This document shows positions 29,918 through 38,478 of a DNA stretch of 64,000 nucleotides, one piece after another (the stretch's first letter is position 1; each line of letters opens with the position of its first letter). The translations under genes were made by a program, and so were the position numbers. The notes beneath the pieces were generated by a model that saw nothing but the letters and a program-made list of their open reading frames with translations, did not search any database and was not told where the DNA came from. Source of the stretch: Undibacterium sp. YM2 (lineage in GTDB: Bacteria > Pseudomonadota > Gammaproteobacteria > Burkholderiales > Burkholderiaceae_D); NCBI RefSeq assembly GCF_009937975.1, contig NZ_AP018441.1, positions 3,410,001 through 3,474,000 on the forward strand, written 5' to 3'.

Positions 29918-31210
29918 TTATTTCATGAAAGGACCCCAGGTGGGCTCCCGAAAATCTCCGGCCTGGACCGGTAATTTATATTTCACCTTGCCATCAATGG
30001 ACACTACTGACAGCTCGCCGCGACGCCCAGAATCGGTTGCGTACATAATGTAACGTCCATTTGGTGAGAAACTCGGTGACTCGTCCCTGGTGGTATCAGA
30101 CACTCTTAATTCCTGGCCGCTAGCCAAGTCCAGTACATATAACTGGAACTTGCCATCACGACGTGAAATATAAGCCAAAGTCTTGCCGTCGGGGGATATT
30201 CTTGGGGTGATATTGTACGATCCAGTAAAGGTCACGCGTTTGGGGTCTCCACCGCTTGCACTCATTTTATAGATTTGCGGGCCGCCACTACGGTCACTGA
30301 GGAAGTAAATCGACTGACCGTCAGCAGAATACTGTGGCTCGGTGTCAATGGAAGAACTGGAGGTCAGTTTTTGCAAATTGCCACCGCTGGCACTCACTGT
30401 AAAAATCTGCGTCTGCCCATCACGCGACAAAGCCACGGCCAGCTTGCTGCCATCGGGCGACCACGCAGGAGCCGAATTATTACCCTTGAAGTTGGCAACT
30501 TCAATCCTCTCGCCCGTAATCAGGTTTTGCACGAGAATCACCGGTTTGCGCTTTTCAAAGGAAACATAGGCGACCTTGGTACCATCTGGCGACCATGCTG
30601 GGGAAATAATAGGTTCAGAAGAGCGCAAAGCTGGTATTGCACCCTGGCCGTCAGCATCAGCCACTTCGAGGCGGTATTCAGCGCCCGCCTTGGTCACGTA
30701 GGCAATGCGCGTAGAAAATATACCGCGCACGCCGGTCAATTTTTCGTAGATGTCGTCAGCAATTCTGTGTCCCGCCAGGCGCACCCTGCTAGGTGGTGTG
30801 GTCTGAGAGAAGCCGGACAAGGTACTGGATTTCACAGTATCAAGCAGTTTGTAGCGGACATCAAAGCGGCCATCGGCCAGGCTTTGCACACTGCCGACAA
30901 CCAAGGCATAGGCACCCTTGGCTTTCCAGTCACCAAAATTGATTGGAGAATTTTCGTTCAGGACCACGTTGGCATCGATGATTTTGAAGTAACCACTGCG
31001 ACCAAGGTCATCCTTGATGATGCCGGTGACTTGTTGAGGAGTCAGTGCCTCGTCTGAAAAACCTGCAATGGCAATGGGAATCTGATTTGAGCCCACGCCT
31101 GCCACTTCAACCGTAATTTGCGCATAGGCAGAGCCAAGACCAAACCCGGATAAACTAGCAACGGTGACAATCACCGCAGCTACTGAAACTTTTTTAAAAA
31201 TAGACATCAT
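29918..31210 (-). CDS. tolB: Tol-Pal system beta-propeller protein TolB
   Basis: 430 aa periplasmic protein. Signal peptide about 1-30 (ends SAYAQ). An N-terminal alpha/beta domain (about 35-165) precedes a six-bladed propeller with repeated WSPDGTKVAYVS, WSPDGSKLAVALS, YSADGQSIYFLSD and SPDGKTLAYIS blade motifs. TolB binds Pal and is released by TolA in the energised state. The start is the first of two Met codons; either is possible. Confidence 0.96.
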   Translation of the reverse strand: MMSIFKKVSVAAVIVTVASLSGFGLGSAYAQITVEVAGVGSNQIPIAIAGFSDEALTPQQVTGIIKDDLGRSGYFKIIDANVVLNENSPINFGDWKAKGAYALVVGSVQSLADGRFDVRYKLLDTVKSSTLSGFSQTTPPSRVRLAGHRIADDIYEKLTGVRGIFSTRIAYVTKAGAEYRLEVADADGQGAIPALRSSEPIISPAWSPDGTKVAYVSFEKRKPVILVQNLITGERIEVANFKGNNSAPAWSPDGSKLAVALSRDGQTQIFTVSASGGNLQKLTSSSSIDTEPQYSADGQSIYFLSDRSGGPQIYKMSASGGDPKRVTFTGSYNITPRISPDGKTLAYISRRDGKFQLYVLDLASGQELRVSDTTRDESPSFSPNGRYIMYATDSGRRGELSVVSIDGKVKYKLPVQAGDFREPTWGPFMK

Positions 31211-31219
31211 TGGTTTTTA

Positions 31220-32083
31220 TTATTCCTTCATACGGTGAACCAGCTTCACGCTGGATGGAACTTGACCAGTCTTGTCGCGCGGAAATGGGGCTGATGCTTC
31301 TATGGCTGCCGCAACCGCGTCATCAAAAGCTGGAATCCCTGAGGATTTAACTTTGCGTATTGCACCACGGAGTGATCCATCTGGCAATAGGTTAATGGTG
31401 TATTCCACTGTAGGATTACCGACCGTGCTATCAATTCCGCCGTAACTTGTGTTCGACCTGACCTTGGCGGCAATTTTTGCGAGATAGCTTGGGTCACCTC
31501 GGTTATTGCCCGTCGATTTTTCACTGCTACCATTACCACCACTGTCGCTGGTGATAACAGGTTTGGTACCTCTGGCCAATTCCTCCTTAAAGAGTTTGTC
31601 GCTCTTTTCTTTTTCTTTGGCAGCAAGTCTCTTTTTCTCGGCCTCCTGAGCCAGTTTTTCTTCTTTGCGTTTTTGCTCGGCAAGTTTTTCCTGCTGTTCT
31701 TCCTTGCGTTTTTTCTCTGCGAGTTCGCGTTGATGCTCTTCTTCTTTTTTCTTTTCGAGCAATTTACGCTTTTTTTCCTGTGCCAGGGCAATTTCAGGGT
31801 CTTCCTGGCGCACTTCTTCCTTGACCGGCACAGGCTCTTTCGGTTTTTCTTCTACAACGGGCTCAGGAACAGGAACGGGCTTGGGGGCAGCTTCACGGGT
31901 GGTTATATCCCAGACCTCCGCCACGATTGCGCCGCTTTCCTTGTTTTGCCAGCGCACACCTATCCACAAAAAACTTAACAAAACGACATGCACAAGGGCG
32001 GCCAGCGCTATGGATCGCAATTGCCCCTTCTGATGTTGATGAAAATCCGGATGTACTTGCTTGGAAACCTGATTCATAGTCAT
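31220..32083 (-). CDS. tolA: Cell envelope integrity protein TolA
   Basis: 287 aa. An N-terminal membrane anchor (about 22-44, LRSIALAALVHVVLLSFLWIG) is followed by a Pro/Val segment and a long Lys/Glu/Ala helical domain (about 95-180). The C-terminal TonB-like domain III (about 195-287) contains YTINLLPDGSLRGAIRKVKSSG and AFDDAVAAAIEASAPFPRD. TolA transmits proton-motive force from TolQR to Pal/TolB. tolQ and tolR, which normally precede tolA, are absent: the next 344 bases are non-coding and a plus-strand gene follows. Its motor genes must lie elsewhere. Confidence 0.95.
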   Translation of the reverse strand: MTMNQVSKQVHPDFHQHQKGQLRSIALAALVHVVLLSFLWIGVRWQNKESGAIVAEVWDITTREAAPKPVPVPEPVVEEKPKEPVPVKEEVRQEDPEIALAQEKKRKLLEKKKEEEHQRELAEKKRKEEQQEKLAEQKRKEEKLAQEAEKKRLAAKEKEKSDKLFKEELARGTKPVITSDSGGNGSSEKSTGNNRGDPSYLAKIAAKVRSNTSYGGIDSTVGNPTVEYTINLLPDGSLRGAIRKVKSSGIPAFDDAVAAAIEASAPFPRDKTGQVPSSVKLVHRMKE

Positions 32084-32427
32084 TAAGACTTTATTTGCCC
32101 GACTTGGTTCCGGAAATGTTTACCATGTCAGTGACAAAAAATGCACATTAAAGTTGTAACAGCTGAAATTATAAACCGCAAAGGACTATTTCCCCATAAT
32201 TCGTACTGAAGTACGGTACCAGCACCTTTATATATATTAACGCATAAGAAAAAACCAATCCGTGTAAAATTTGTAAGTGATTTGCGCATGTGCTAAAACT
32301 CACTTCATCAACAGTGCCTGGGCAAGCTCCTGAGAAGCCGGCTGATCTATATTTCCGCTCTTATATTTATATAAAAACAATATAAAATCAAAAGAAACTT
32401 ACTCACTTATCCGAGCCGAGGACCATC
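32084..32427. other. AT-rich intergenic region between divergent tolA and a VOC gene
   Basis: 344 bases, noticeably AT-rich, especially 32230-32400. No tolR or tolQ remnant could be recognised: a frame ending just before tolA is closed by a stop after 17 codons. It probably carries the tolA promoter and the promoter of the gene at 32428. Confidence 0.6.
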
Positions 32428-32823
32428 ATGTCACACTTACCCACCCCTGGTGCCGTTATCTATGCCAAGGACTTGAGCAAACTCAGCTGTTTTTACGAGC
32501 AAGTCCTGCTACCTGCTGCCACCCATGCCAATGACGACTACACCATACTTGAGTTGCCGCATTTTCATCTGGTCATCCACGCCATACCTGCACAGATTGC
32601 GCGCACTTTTGAAATCTCGGTTCCACCACAACTGAGGTCAGACACGGCTATCAAATTGATGCTGCCTGTTGCCAGTATCAGCAAAGCCAGGGGTGTTGCA
32701 GCCAGTCTTGGTGGCAAGGTAGATGCAGAGAACTACGAATGGGAATTCCAGCATTGCCGCATCTGCGATGGCTACGACCCGGAAGGCAATGTTATCCAGC
32801 TCAGGGAACATCTATCCAGATAA
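32428..32823 (+). CDS. VOC (glyoxalase/bleomycin resistance-like) family protein
   Basis: 131 aa. One vicinal-oxygen-chelate unit pair: PGAVIYAKDLSKLSCFYEQVL at the start, FHLVIHAIPA in the middle and DGYDPEGNVIQLREH at the end, the last being the typical metal-Glu strand. Substrate unknown; such proteins range from lyases to antibiotic-binding proteins. The SD-like GAGGACC precedes the ATG. Confidence 0.85.
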   Translation: MSHLPTPGAVIYAKDLSKLSCFYEQVLLPAATHANDDYTILELPHFHLVIHAIPAQIARTFEISVPPQLRSDTAIKLMLPVASISKARGVAASLGGKVDAENYEWEFQHCRICDGYDPEGNVIQLREHLSR

Positions 32824-32917
32824 ACGGCATAAAAATCCTGAAAGTTTGCGAGCCAATTTGAAACTTTCAATGCCATCGCATGTCCATCCTGTTCTTAACA
32901 AATTCAAGGGCATGGCA

Positions 32918-33466
32918 ATGGAAAGCGCAGATAAGCTAAGCAAGATCACGATTTCTTTACACTGGATCACGGCAATCATCATCATGGCGCTATGCGCTGT
33001 GGGCTTGTATATGACACGTGCCGAGGCCTGGGCTCTGTACCCGGTTCATAAATCCGTGGGTGTGCTGGTTTTATTTGTTGCCCTGTTGCGCGTTTTCTGG
33101 CGCATCAAAAATGGTTGGCCAGCAGCGGCGGCAGACTACACGCAGCTTGAACAGCGCCTGGCAAAAATCATCAAATGGGTGTTGATCATTGCCACACTGG
33201 CTCTGCCCATGACAGGCATGCTGTTTTCTGGCGCCAGCGGCCATGGCTTTGGTATTTTTGGCCTGGTCATCGTGCCAGCCCAGCATATGCCAGGCAACCC
33301 GGATCAGGTATTGGCCTATAGCGAATTCTGGGCTGAAGCTGGTGAAGCCTTGCATCAAGCGACTGCCTACGTCCTGATTGCAGCAATAATCCTGCATTTG
33401 GCTGGTGCATTCAAACATCACTTCATAGACAAAGACGCTACCTTGAAGCGCATGCTGGGCAAGTAA
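32918..33466 (+). CDS. Cytochrome b561 family protein
   Basis: 182 aa, four transmembrane helices. Haem-ligand histidines are visible in SLHWITAIIIM, YPVHKSVGVLVL and near the C-terminus (ALHQATAYVLIAAIILHLAGAFKHHF). Such di-haem membrane proteins move electrons between quinol and periplasmic acceptors, for example to superoxide (CybB type). The start at 32918 (MESADKLSK) has AAGGG seven bases upstream; the Met two codons earlier is too close to it. Confidence 0.88.
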   Translation: MESADKLSKITISLHWITAIIIMALCAVGLYMTRAEAWALYPVHKSVGVLVLFVALLRVFWRIKNGWPAAAADYTQLEQRLAKIIKWVLIIATLALPMTGMLFSGASGHGFGIFGLVIVPAQHMPGNPDQVLAYSEFWAEAGEALHQATAYVLIAAIILHLAGAFKHHFIDKDATLKRMLGK

Positions 33467-33576
33467 TTAACACGTTGATGCATCATTCCATGTTCAAACT
33501 GAGGCAAGGCTCACAGAGATGCATTGATGTGGCTCGCTTGCTGAGTCTGTCAAGAAAATATCATTGATCCAAAAAA

Positions 33577-34047
33577 ATGAAATTTAAAGACCTCGCAACA
33601 ACGGATATCAATACCTTGCTGGATATGCTCCTGGATTTGGGGAAGAGCGATGGCGTAGCCGAAATTCGCACAGATGCAGTCGCGCTTGAACTGGCCTTGT
33701 TTGGCGACCATCCAGCCATCTCTGCCAAATTTGTCATGATGGATGATGCTGTCGCCGGGTTTGTCATTTACTCCTGGAAATGGGGCACTTTTACTGGAGT
33801 GCGCGACATGTACATGCAAGCCATCTATGTGCGACCTGAATTCAGGCGTCAGGGACTTGGCCTGACCATCATGCAACATCTCGCCAGTATTGCTGTCGAT
33901 GAAGGATGCTCAAGGATAGAATGGCTGACCGTCAAGGATAAACAGATGAGCAAGGAATTTTATGATTCCATCGGCGCTGTGGAAGCCAGCCACATGATGG
34001 TACGCCGCGTACAAGGCGATGCTCTGCGCAAGCTGGCTGGCTTGTGA
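33577..34047 (+). CDS. GNAT family N-acetyltransferase
   Basis: 156 aa. The acetyl-CoA-binding motif A is YVRPEFRRQGLGLTIMQHLASIA at about residues 87-109, preceded by the motif D/C strand FTGVRDMYMQAI. The C-terminus has the usual EFYDSIGAVEASHMMVRR. The acceptor is unknown; the top-level pattern is like small diamine/aminoacyl acetyltransferases. Single gene. Confidence 0.88.
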   Translation: MKFKDLATTDINTLLDMLLDLGKSDGVAEIRTDAVALELALFGDHPAISAKFVMMDDAVAGFVIYSWKWGTFTGVRDMYMQAIYVRPEFRRQGLGLTIMQHLASIAVDEGCSRIEWLTVKDKQMSKEFYDSIGAVEASHMMVRRVQGDALRKLAGL

Positions 34048-34087
34048 ACGACATGGAATTTTCTGGCAATACCTGGGCAATCGAAAA

Positions 34088-34125
34088 CCGGGCCTTACCT
34101 TGCTTTGCAACAGGGTAAGGCCCGG
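34088..34125. terminator. Strong hairpin between convergent genes
   Basis: Perfect 12-bp stem CCGGGCCTTACC / GGTAAGGCCCGG with a 14-nt loop, between the GNAT gene (plus) and the lipocalin-like gene (minus). No T-run, so possibly factor-dependent in either direction. Confidence 0.55.
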
Positions 34126-34154
34126 GTAAGACTTGCATGCTCACATGCTTAAAA

Positions 34155-34652
34155 TCATGTCAGCCGTTTCAGGCGCCGCAAGTACTGGCCTGGCGTACCT
34201 ACATTCAGATAATCCTTGCCATCAAACACAAAGCTGCGTTTTTGCACTGTGCCGGTATAGGCACGCATGACATCGGCAAATACGTTCATGATGATCGTGC
34301 CGCCCAGATGCGGGTGATTGGTATCCATCTCTACTGTATAGGTGCCGAAATAAGCATACGGGCTGGCGGTGGCGAAGCTGTCTATCAGCAGGGAATGTGG
34401 TACCTCCCAGGGCTTTTGCGGTGTCAGCCAGGATGATTGTGGCTGGCCGCTGAAAGGGTCTGTTGGTATCGCCAGCGGCGGGTTTTGCGAGATCATCAGA
34501 CTGAAGTGGCCGCTCTTGTCATACACCCAGTAACCGGCTGACGGATTCCCCCAGGGATAGGTTTTCTTGGTCGGGTCGCTGGGGTCGTCACCTATATCCC
34601 AGGCTTCGACCATCTCCCAGCTACCGATGAGGGTTTGTGCATTGAGGCTCAT
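34155..34652 (-). CDS. Lipocalin-like domain protein, last gene of the ferritin-like operon
   Basis: 165 aa from MSLNAQTLIGSW. The GSWEMVEAWDIGDD start, the SAGYWVYDKSGHFSLMIS strand and the FGTYTVEMDTN segment fit the Lipocalin_5-like family (small beta-barrels). Some members in biosynthetic clusters act as isomerases or cyclases. No signal peptide, so cytoplasmic. It lies 33 bases after the haem-less cytochrome-like gene on the same strand and is the most distal of six co-directional genes. Function in this operon unknown; binding or reshaping a small hydrophobic product is a guess. Confidence 0.78.
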   Translation of the reverse strand: MSLNAQTLIGSWEMVEAWDIGDDPSDPTKKTYPWGNPSAGYWVYDKSGHFSLMISQNPPLAIPTDPFSGQPQSSWLTPQKPWEVPHSLLIDSFATASPYAYFGTYTVEMDTNHPHLGGTIIMNVFADVMRAYTGTVQKRSFVFDGKDYLNVGTPGQYLRRLKRLT

Positions 34653-34685
34653 GTGAATTTCCTTCCACAATTTTGTGTGTACAAG

Positions 34686-34910
34686 CTATTTGGGGAAACC
34701 TTCATTAATCCAGGTCTGGAACATCGCAACCTGTTCTTTGGTAAAAGGCGGGTAAGGCGGTGGCGGCATGCCGCCCTGTAACTGGTTCAGTACCATGCTG
34801 GCATTAAGCCTGACATCATCATATTTGGTCAGGTCCAGCCGCCACATCATGGATGCGCGAAACTGATTGAACAGCGGCGCAATATCTTTTTCAAATGAAA
34901 CCTGGCTCAT
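34686..34910 (-). CDS. Small cytochrome-c-like protein lacking a haem motif
   Basis: 74 aa. The pattern SFEKDIAPLFNQFRASMMW, then LDLTKYDDVRLNASMVLNQL, and the end MPPPPYPPFTKEQVAMFQTWINEGF has the helices of small class I cytochrome-c-like domains. There is no CxxCH and no cysteine at all, so haem cannot be attached covalently. No signal peptide. Its ATG overlaps the stop of the upstream propeller gene (ATGA). It is probably a structural derivative of such domains used as a binding partner in the cytoplasm. Confidence 0.7.
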   Translation of the reverse strand: MSQVSFEKDIAPLFNQFRASMMWRLDLTKYDDVRLNASMVLNQLQGGMPPPPYPPFTKEQVAMFQTWINEGFPK

Positions 34911-36208
34911 GATGTCAGCTCCATATTATTGACAGAAATTTTCCAGACACAGCCGCTAGCGGCGCGTGCGCGTATATCTTTTGTTGCGGTGAATTCAAAG
35001 TCACCAAAATCGACCACATACATGAATGCACCATCTGGCGAGAAAGCGACATCGATGGGCCGGTGCCATGGTACTGACGCCAAAGCCGGCAATGCATGCT
35101 TGCTCCAGTCGCTGGTATCTACACGGATAAGATTACGCCCTACTCTTGGCCCCGGCGGCCCGGTCATCGGACGCTCATCGCCAAATTGCGCGACGATGAG
35201 ATCACCAGCATGGCGCAGCCCGGCAGGTATTTGCGCCATTTTCACGGCACAGGCATTGACGTCGAAGGCCAGCAAAGGTATTTCTGGCGCTGGCAGTTCT
35301 GCATGATTAGCCAGCACAAAGGCCTGGCCTTCACCTTGCGGATTACGATAAACAGGTGCGTTAATAGGCAAGCCGCCGAGATAATCTGGCCAGCCATACC
35401 ATGCTCCCGTTTTCACCTCAAACAGAAAGTCAGGGCAATTCCAGACTGGCCGTACACCGCGTACATCAGTGCCCTGCTCCGTTGCGATGAGTCTGCCATC
35501 CGGTAGGAACAGCAAACCAAAGGCATTGCGTATGCCCCAGGCCACCAGTTCCAGGCCTGTGCCATCCAGATTACAACGCATGATGCTGGCCGTGCATGGA
35601 GTCTGGCCTTGCAAGCGGGTTCCACCTGCGTGCACTTGTCCAAAGCGTGCAAATGCGCTGGAGGATATCTGCTGACCTTCAGGGGCTGTGACTGTCGCTA
35701 CATGGTCACTGAGCTCGATGTCATAGCCGGGTATATCTGGCGCATGCCTGGTTTCACGCAGCCAGGCCAGGTCGTGCGAATCCGTACCTATGATGCCGCT
35801 GTTGGTCATGGCACCCTGGCCGAAATACATTTTATTGTCCGGCCCTACCGCCACCATATTGGTGTGGTAATTACCAAAGCCGGGCAAATCGTCGAGCAAC
35901 ACTGTCCAGTTACCGCTATGAATATCAAGGCGGCTAATGCGGCCTGGGTAACCGCCTTCAGAGATAATAAGGCTGTTGTCATGCCAGACCAGACCATTCA
36001 CTGGCTGGCGCAAATTATTCAATAATTCCTGGACGCTGCCATCATCATTGACACTGAGTACCCGCCCGCCTTTGGCAGCACCATCAAATGGCAAACCCGT
36101 CTCTGCAATATATACCTGCCCGGCAGGGGAAACAGCCACACTGCTGGGAAAATTAAGATGGCGCACATAGGCATGCATGGCCGTGCGCTCGCTTTGGTCT
36201 TTTGGCAT
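34907..36208 (-). CDS. Glucose/sorbosone dehydrogenase-like beta-propeller without signal peptide
   Basis: 433 aa. Blade motifs include FPSSVAVSPAGQVYIAETG, GIRNAFGLLFLPDGRLIATEQG and TGAWYGWPDYLGG, which match the GxRNPxG and NYGWP signatures of the soluble quinoprotein glucose/sorbosone dehydrogenase family. The C-terminal blade has RPIDVAFSPDGAFMYVVDFG. Known relatives are periplasmic; this one has no export signal, and the gene follows the MntP-like gene by 17 bases from the ATG at 36208 (a TTG two codons earlier is possible). Whether it binds PQQ cannot be told; no Ca-site was verified. Confidence 0.78.
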   Translation of the reverse strand: MPKDQSERTAMHAYVRHLNFPSSVAVSPAGQVYIAETGLPFDGAAKGGRVLSVNDDGSVQELLNNLRQPVNGLVWHDNSLIISEGGYPGRISRLDIHSGNWTVLLDDLPGFGNYHTNMVAVGPDNKMYFGQGAMTNSGIIGTDSHDLAWLRETRHAPDIPGYDIELSDHVATVTAPEGQQISSSAFARFGQVHAGGTRLQGQTPCTASIMRCNLDGTGLELVAWGIRNAFGLLFLPDGRLIATEQGTDVRGVRPVWNCPDFLFEVKTGAWYGWPDYLGGLPINAPVYRNPQGEGQAFVLANHAELPAPEIPLLAFDVNACAVKMAQIPAGLRHAGDLIVAQFGDERPMTGPPGPRVGRNLIRVDTSDWSKHALPALASVPWHRPIDVAFSPDGAFMYVVDFGDFEFTATKDIRARAASGCVWKISVNNMELTS

Positions 36209-36225
36209 ACTCAAGCGCCCAATCG

Positions 36226-36765
36226 TCAGTCGTTATACATCATGCGTACTGCCAGAAAGCACATATAAGCACCTGCCAGCAATTCCACACGCTTGGGCAA
36301 AAAATTACGTATCCAGTTGGCGAAATACAGGCCAAAGCAAGCCATGCCTGCACTGATGACACCGACGATAATGGCCGAATTCAACACGGGTGCACTGGAA
36401 AAGCTGACACCTGCGCCAGCGACGACATTGTCAAGACTCAGCGCCAGTGGCAAGCCCAGCAAAAAGCCTGGGTGATTGACAAATTGCGGCAAGCCCCTGG
36501 CTTCACTTCTGTAAGCCAGCCACAAGATAATCACACCGCAAACCAGCATCGCAAATGGTGCAAATGTCGAGGCAAGCGGCCCCAGCATGCTGATCAGGCC
36601 ATGCCCGAGCATCAGACCAAGGATGGCCGCACCCATTTCACAGACACAGAACGCAATCGCCAGCATGTGTATGCGTTTGCGTTGCATGGGTAACAGCCCC
36701 AGCGAAGTGCTGGCCTGCAAATTGTCGAGCCCAGCGACAATACCAAATAAGATGACCTCAAGCAT
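36226..36765 (-). CDS. MntP-like membrane protein (putative Mn2+ efflux pump family)
   Basis: 179 aa with six predicted helices. Two copies of the acidic motif are seen: FGIVAGLDNLQASTSLG near the start and LPLALSLDNVVAGAGVS in the middle, the arrangement of the MntP family with paired Asp-Asn. Starts at MLEVILFG (36765) behind AAGGAG; the start overlaps the end of the upstream propeller gene by 8 bases. In this operon it may adjust the metal supply for the ferritin-like protein, but this is inference; the family also contains uncharacterised cation transporters. Confidence 0.75.
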   Translation of the reverse strand: MLEVILFGIVAGLDNLQASTSLGLLPMQRKRIHMLAIAFCVCEMGAAILGLMLGHGLISMLGPLASTFAPFAMLVCGVIILWLAYRSEARGLPQFVNHPGFLLGLPLALSLDNVVAGAGVSFSSAPVLNSAIIVGVISAGMACFGLYFANWIRNFLPKRVELLAGAYMCFLAVRMMYND

Positions 36766-38461
36766 GTTGCTTCTCCTTGTCCTGCAAACCATAAATGCGC
36801 AATACGCCACCCTGCTTGCCGAATACCAACGCACCGGCCACCATGTAATTGCCTGCCACTGCCGGCCCCAGGCAATAGCCATAGCCGCCATTCATGCCAC
36901 CAGTCTGGTCACCCAGATCATCCTTCCACAACATCTTGCCGGTATAGACATCAAAGGCATACACAGCCACTTTGGAGGTGGAAAAGAACACCAGGTCATT
37001 GACGACAACAGGTGAACTCAAACCGGATTCACCAGGCGTGCGATACATCGGTGGTTGTGACTCTATGTACAGACGCGGATCACGGTCATCCATGGCCCAG
37101 GCATCTTCCAGGGTTTCCCAATCCAGGGCACGCATGAAAGGGGTCGTGCGGTAATCAATCCCAGCTTCGACATTGTGATAATTATTGCCACCCACACCGA
37201 TGAATAAACGACCCAGCGCAGTGTGCACTGCTGCCGTGCTGTAAGTGCCGGAATAATTTTCCTGGTCTTCTTCATCTGACTCCTGATTCGGCACATAGGG
37301 GTCCATACGCTGGTCATTCGGTGACACGTGCGGATCTACCGTGGGTATCTGGGAACCATCATTGTAATAAGGCAGCAGTTGCCGCCAGTTCAGCAATTCC
37401 AGTGTCGCTGCATCAAACCTGAAGAAACCACCGTTCTTGCAACCAGCAGTGACGATGCGGCGGCCATTGATCGTCATCAATGTCGGTGAGCCACCAAAAT
37501 CAACATCGACATCAGTAGCACGATAACTGCTTTCTGCCGGTGGCTGGCTAAAGCCACGGAATTGGCCACTGGATGCATCCAGCGACAATATACCGTTGGA
37601 AAAACCTTTGCTGGGCAATGCACTGTCAGGCACAGGGTTGCCGGTTGCGCAGTACAGGCGATCCAGCCGCTCGTCGTAGGCAATTGATGACCATACCGAG
37701 GCGCCGCGTATGGCAGGATTATTTGGCCCGATGGAATACATGGCTGGCAAAGCGCCGCTCACAGATTCTGGCGGCAAGACGTTCGGCAAATTGGGCACAC
37801 CTTCTTCGTACTGGCAGGTGCAGTATATCCATTGCACCTGGCCGGTCTGCGCGTCCATGGCATAGATAAAACCAAAGCAGCCGGGGTTTTCGCCTTCCCC
37901 CATGCCAACAAAGACAAGGCCATTAGCATTAGGGCCATCTGCAGCCGCAATCACCGGAGATGACCAGCCCGCTGCAGGCACGCCTGCTGACACATCGCCG
38001 AGATTGGATGTAGGTTGGTTGAAATCAGGATCAGCATGGCGCAAATCCACGACCCAGTTCAAACTCAGGTCTGTCGCATTCAGGCAATAGAACTTGCCAT
38101 TGAAGGCGCTGAAATAGACTTTATTGTCCCACACAGCCGGGGTACAACCCATACCCATGAAGCCGTGCGTATCACCCTCTGTCGGGTCTATCGGCCATTC
38201 ATAATGCGCCACTGTCCTGCCACTGGATAATTCTATTTTCATGAACTTGCCACCATTCGCACCAGGCAGTTCATGATTATTCGCCAGGCCCACGTACAGA
38301 TAACCATCAACAATCGCAGGCACGGACAAGACCGGGCCAGGGATGGCTATATCGTGCAGTAATTTGAATTGATCAAGTGTGTCACGACTGATATCACTGC
38401 CCTGCACTTCACCCGTGTGCGCAGTATCGCCATGGAACATCCACCAGTTAGTTTGCGTCAT
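36758..38461 (-). CDS. PQQ-binding-like beta-propeller protein without signal peptide
   Basis: 567 aa. Begins WWMFHGDTAHTGEVQG, the typical entry of quinoprotein propellers. Repeated WD-like blades follow: SVPAIVDGYLYVGL, TPAVWDNKVYFSAFNGKFYCLNA, SSPVIAAADG, FIYAMDAQTGQVQWIYC, and SSPVVVNDLVFFSTSKVAVYAF. An acidic insertion lies near residues 390-410 (QESDEEDQENYSG). It has CTC but not the vicinal Cys-Cys of PQQ alcohol dehydrogenases. The gene starts 17 bases after the ferritin-like gene with GGAG 7 bases before the ATG, so there is no room for a missed signal peptide. Enzyme activity unknown. Confidence 0.8.
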   Translation of the reverse strand: MTQTNWWMFHGDTAHTGEVQGSDISRDTLDQFKLLHDIAIPGPVLSVPAIVDGYLYVGLANNHELPGANGGKFMKIELSSGRTVAHYEWPIDPTEGDTHGFMGMGCTPAVWDNKVYFSAFNGKFYCLNATDLSLNWVVDLRHADPDFNQPTSNLGDVSAGVPAAGWSSPVIAAADGPNANGLVFVGMGEGENPGCFGFIYAMDAQTGQVQWIYCTCQYEEGVPNLPNVLPPESVSGALPAMYSIGPNNPAIRGASVWSSIAYDERLDRLYCATGNPVPDSALPSKGFSNGILSLDASSGQFRGFSQPPAESSYRATDVDVDFGGSPTLMTINGRRIVTAGCKNGGFFRFDAATLELLNWRQLLPYYNDGSQIPTVDPHVSPNDQRMDPYVPNQESDEEDQENYSGTYSTAAVHTALGRLFIGVGGNNYHNVEAGIDYRTTPFMRALDWETLEDAWAMDDRDPRLYIESQPPMYRTPGESGLSSPVVVNDLVFFSTSKVAVYAFDVYTGKMLWKDDLGDQTGGMNGGYGYCLGPAVAGNYMVAGALVFGKQGGVLRIYGLQDKEKQHA

Positions 38462-38478
38462 TGCTGCTCTCCAGAATA

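Noticed and set aside
32093..32146. Possible tolR remnant just before tolA (peptide ending VNISGTKSGK)
   Set aside because: The frame is closed by a stop 17 codons upstream and does not resemble a TolR C-terminus.
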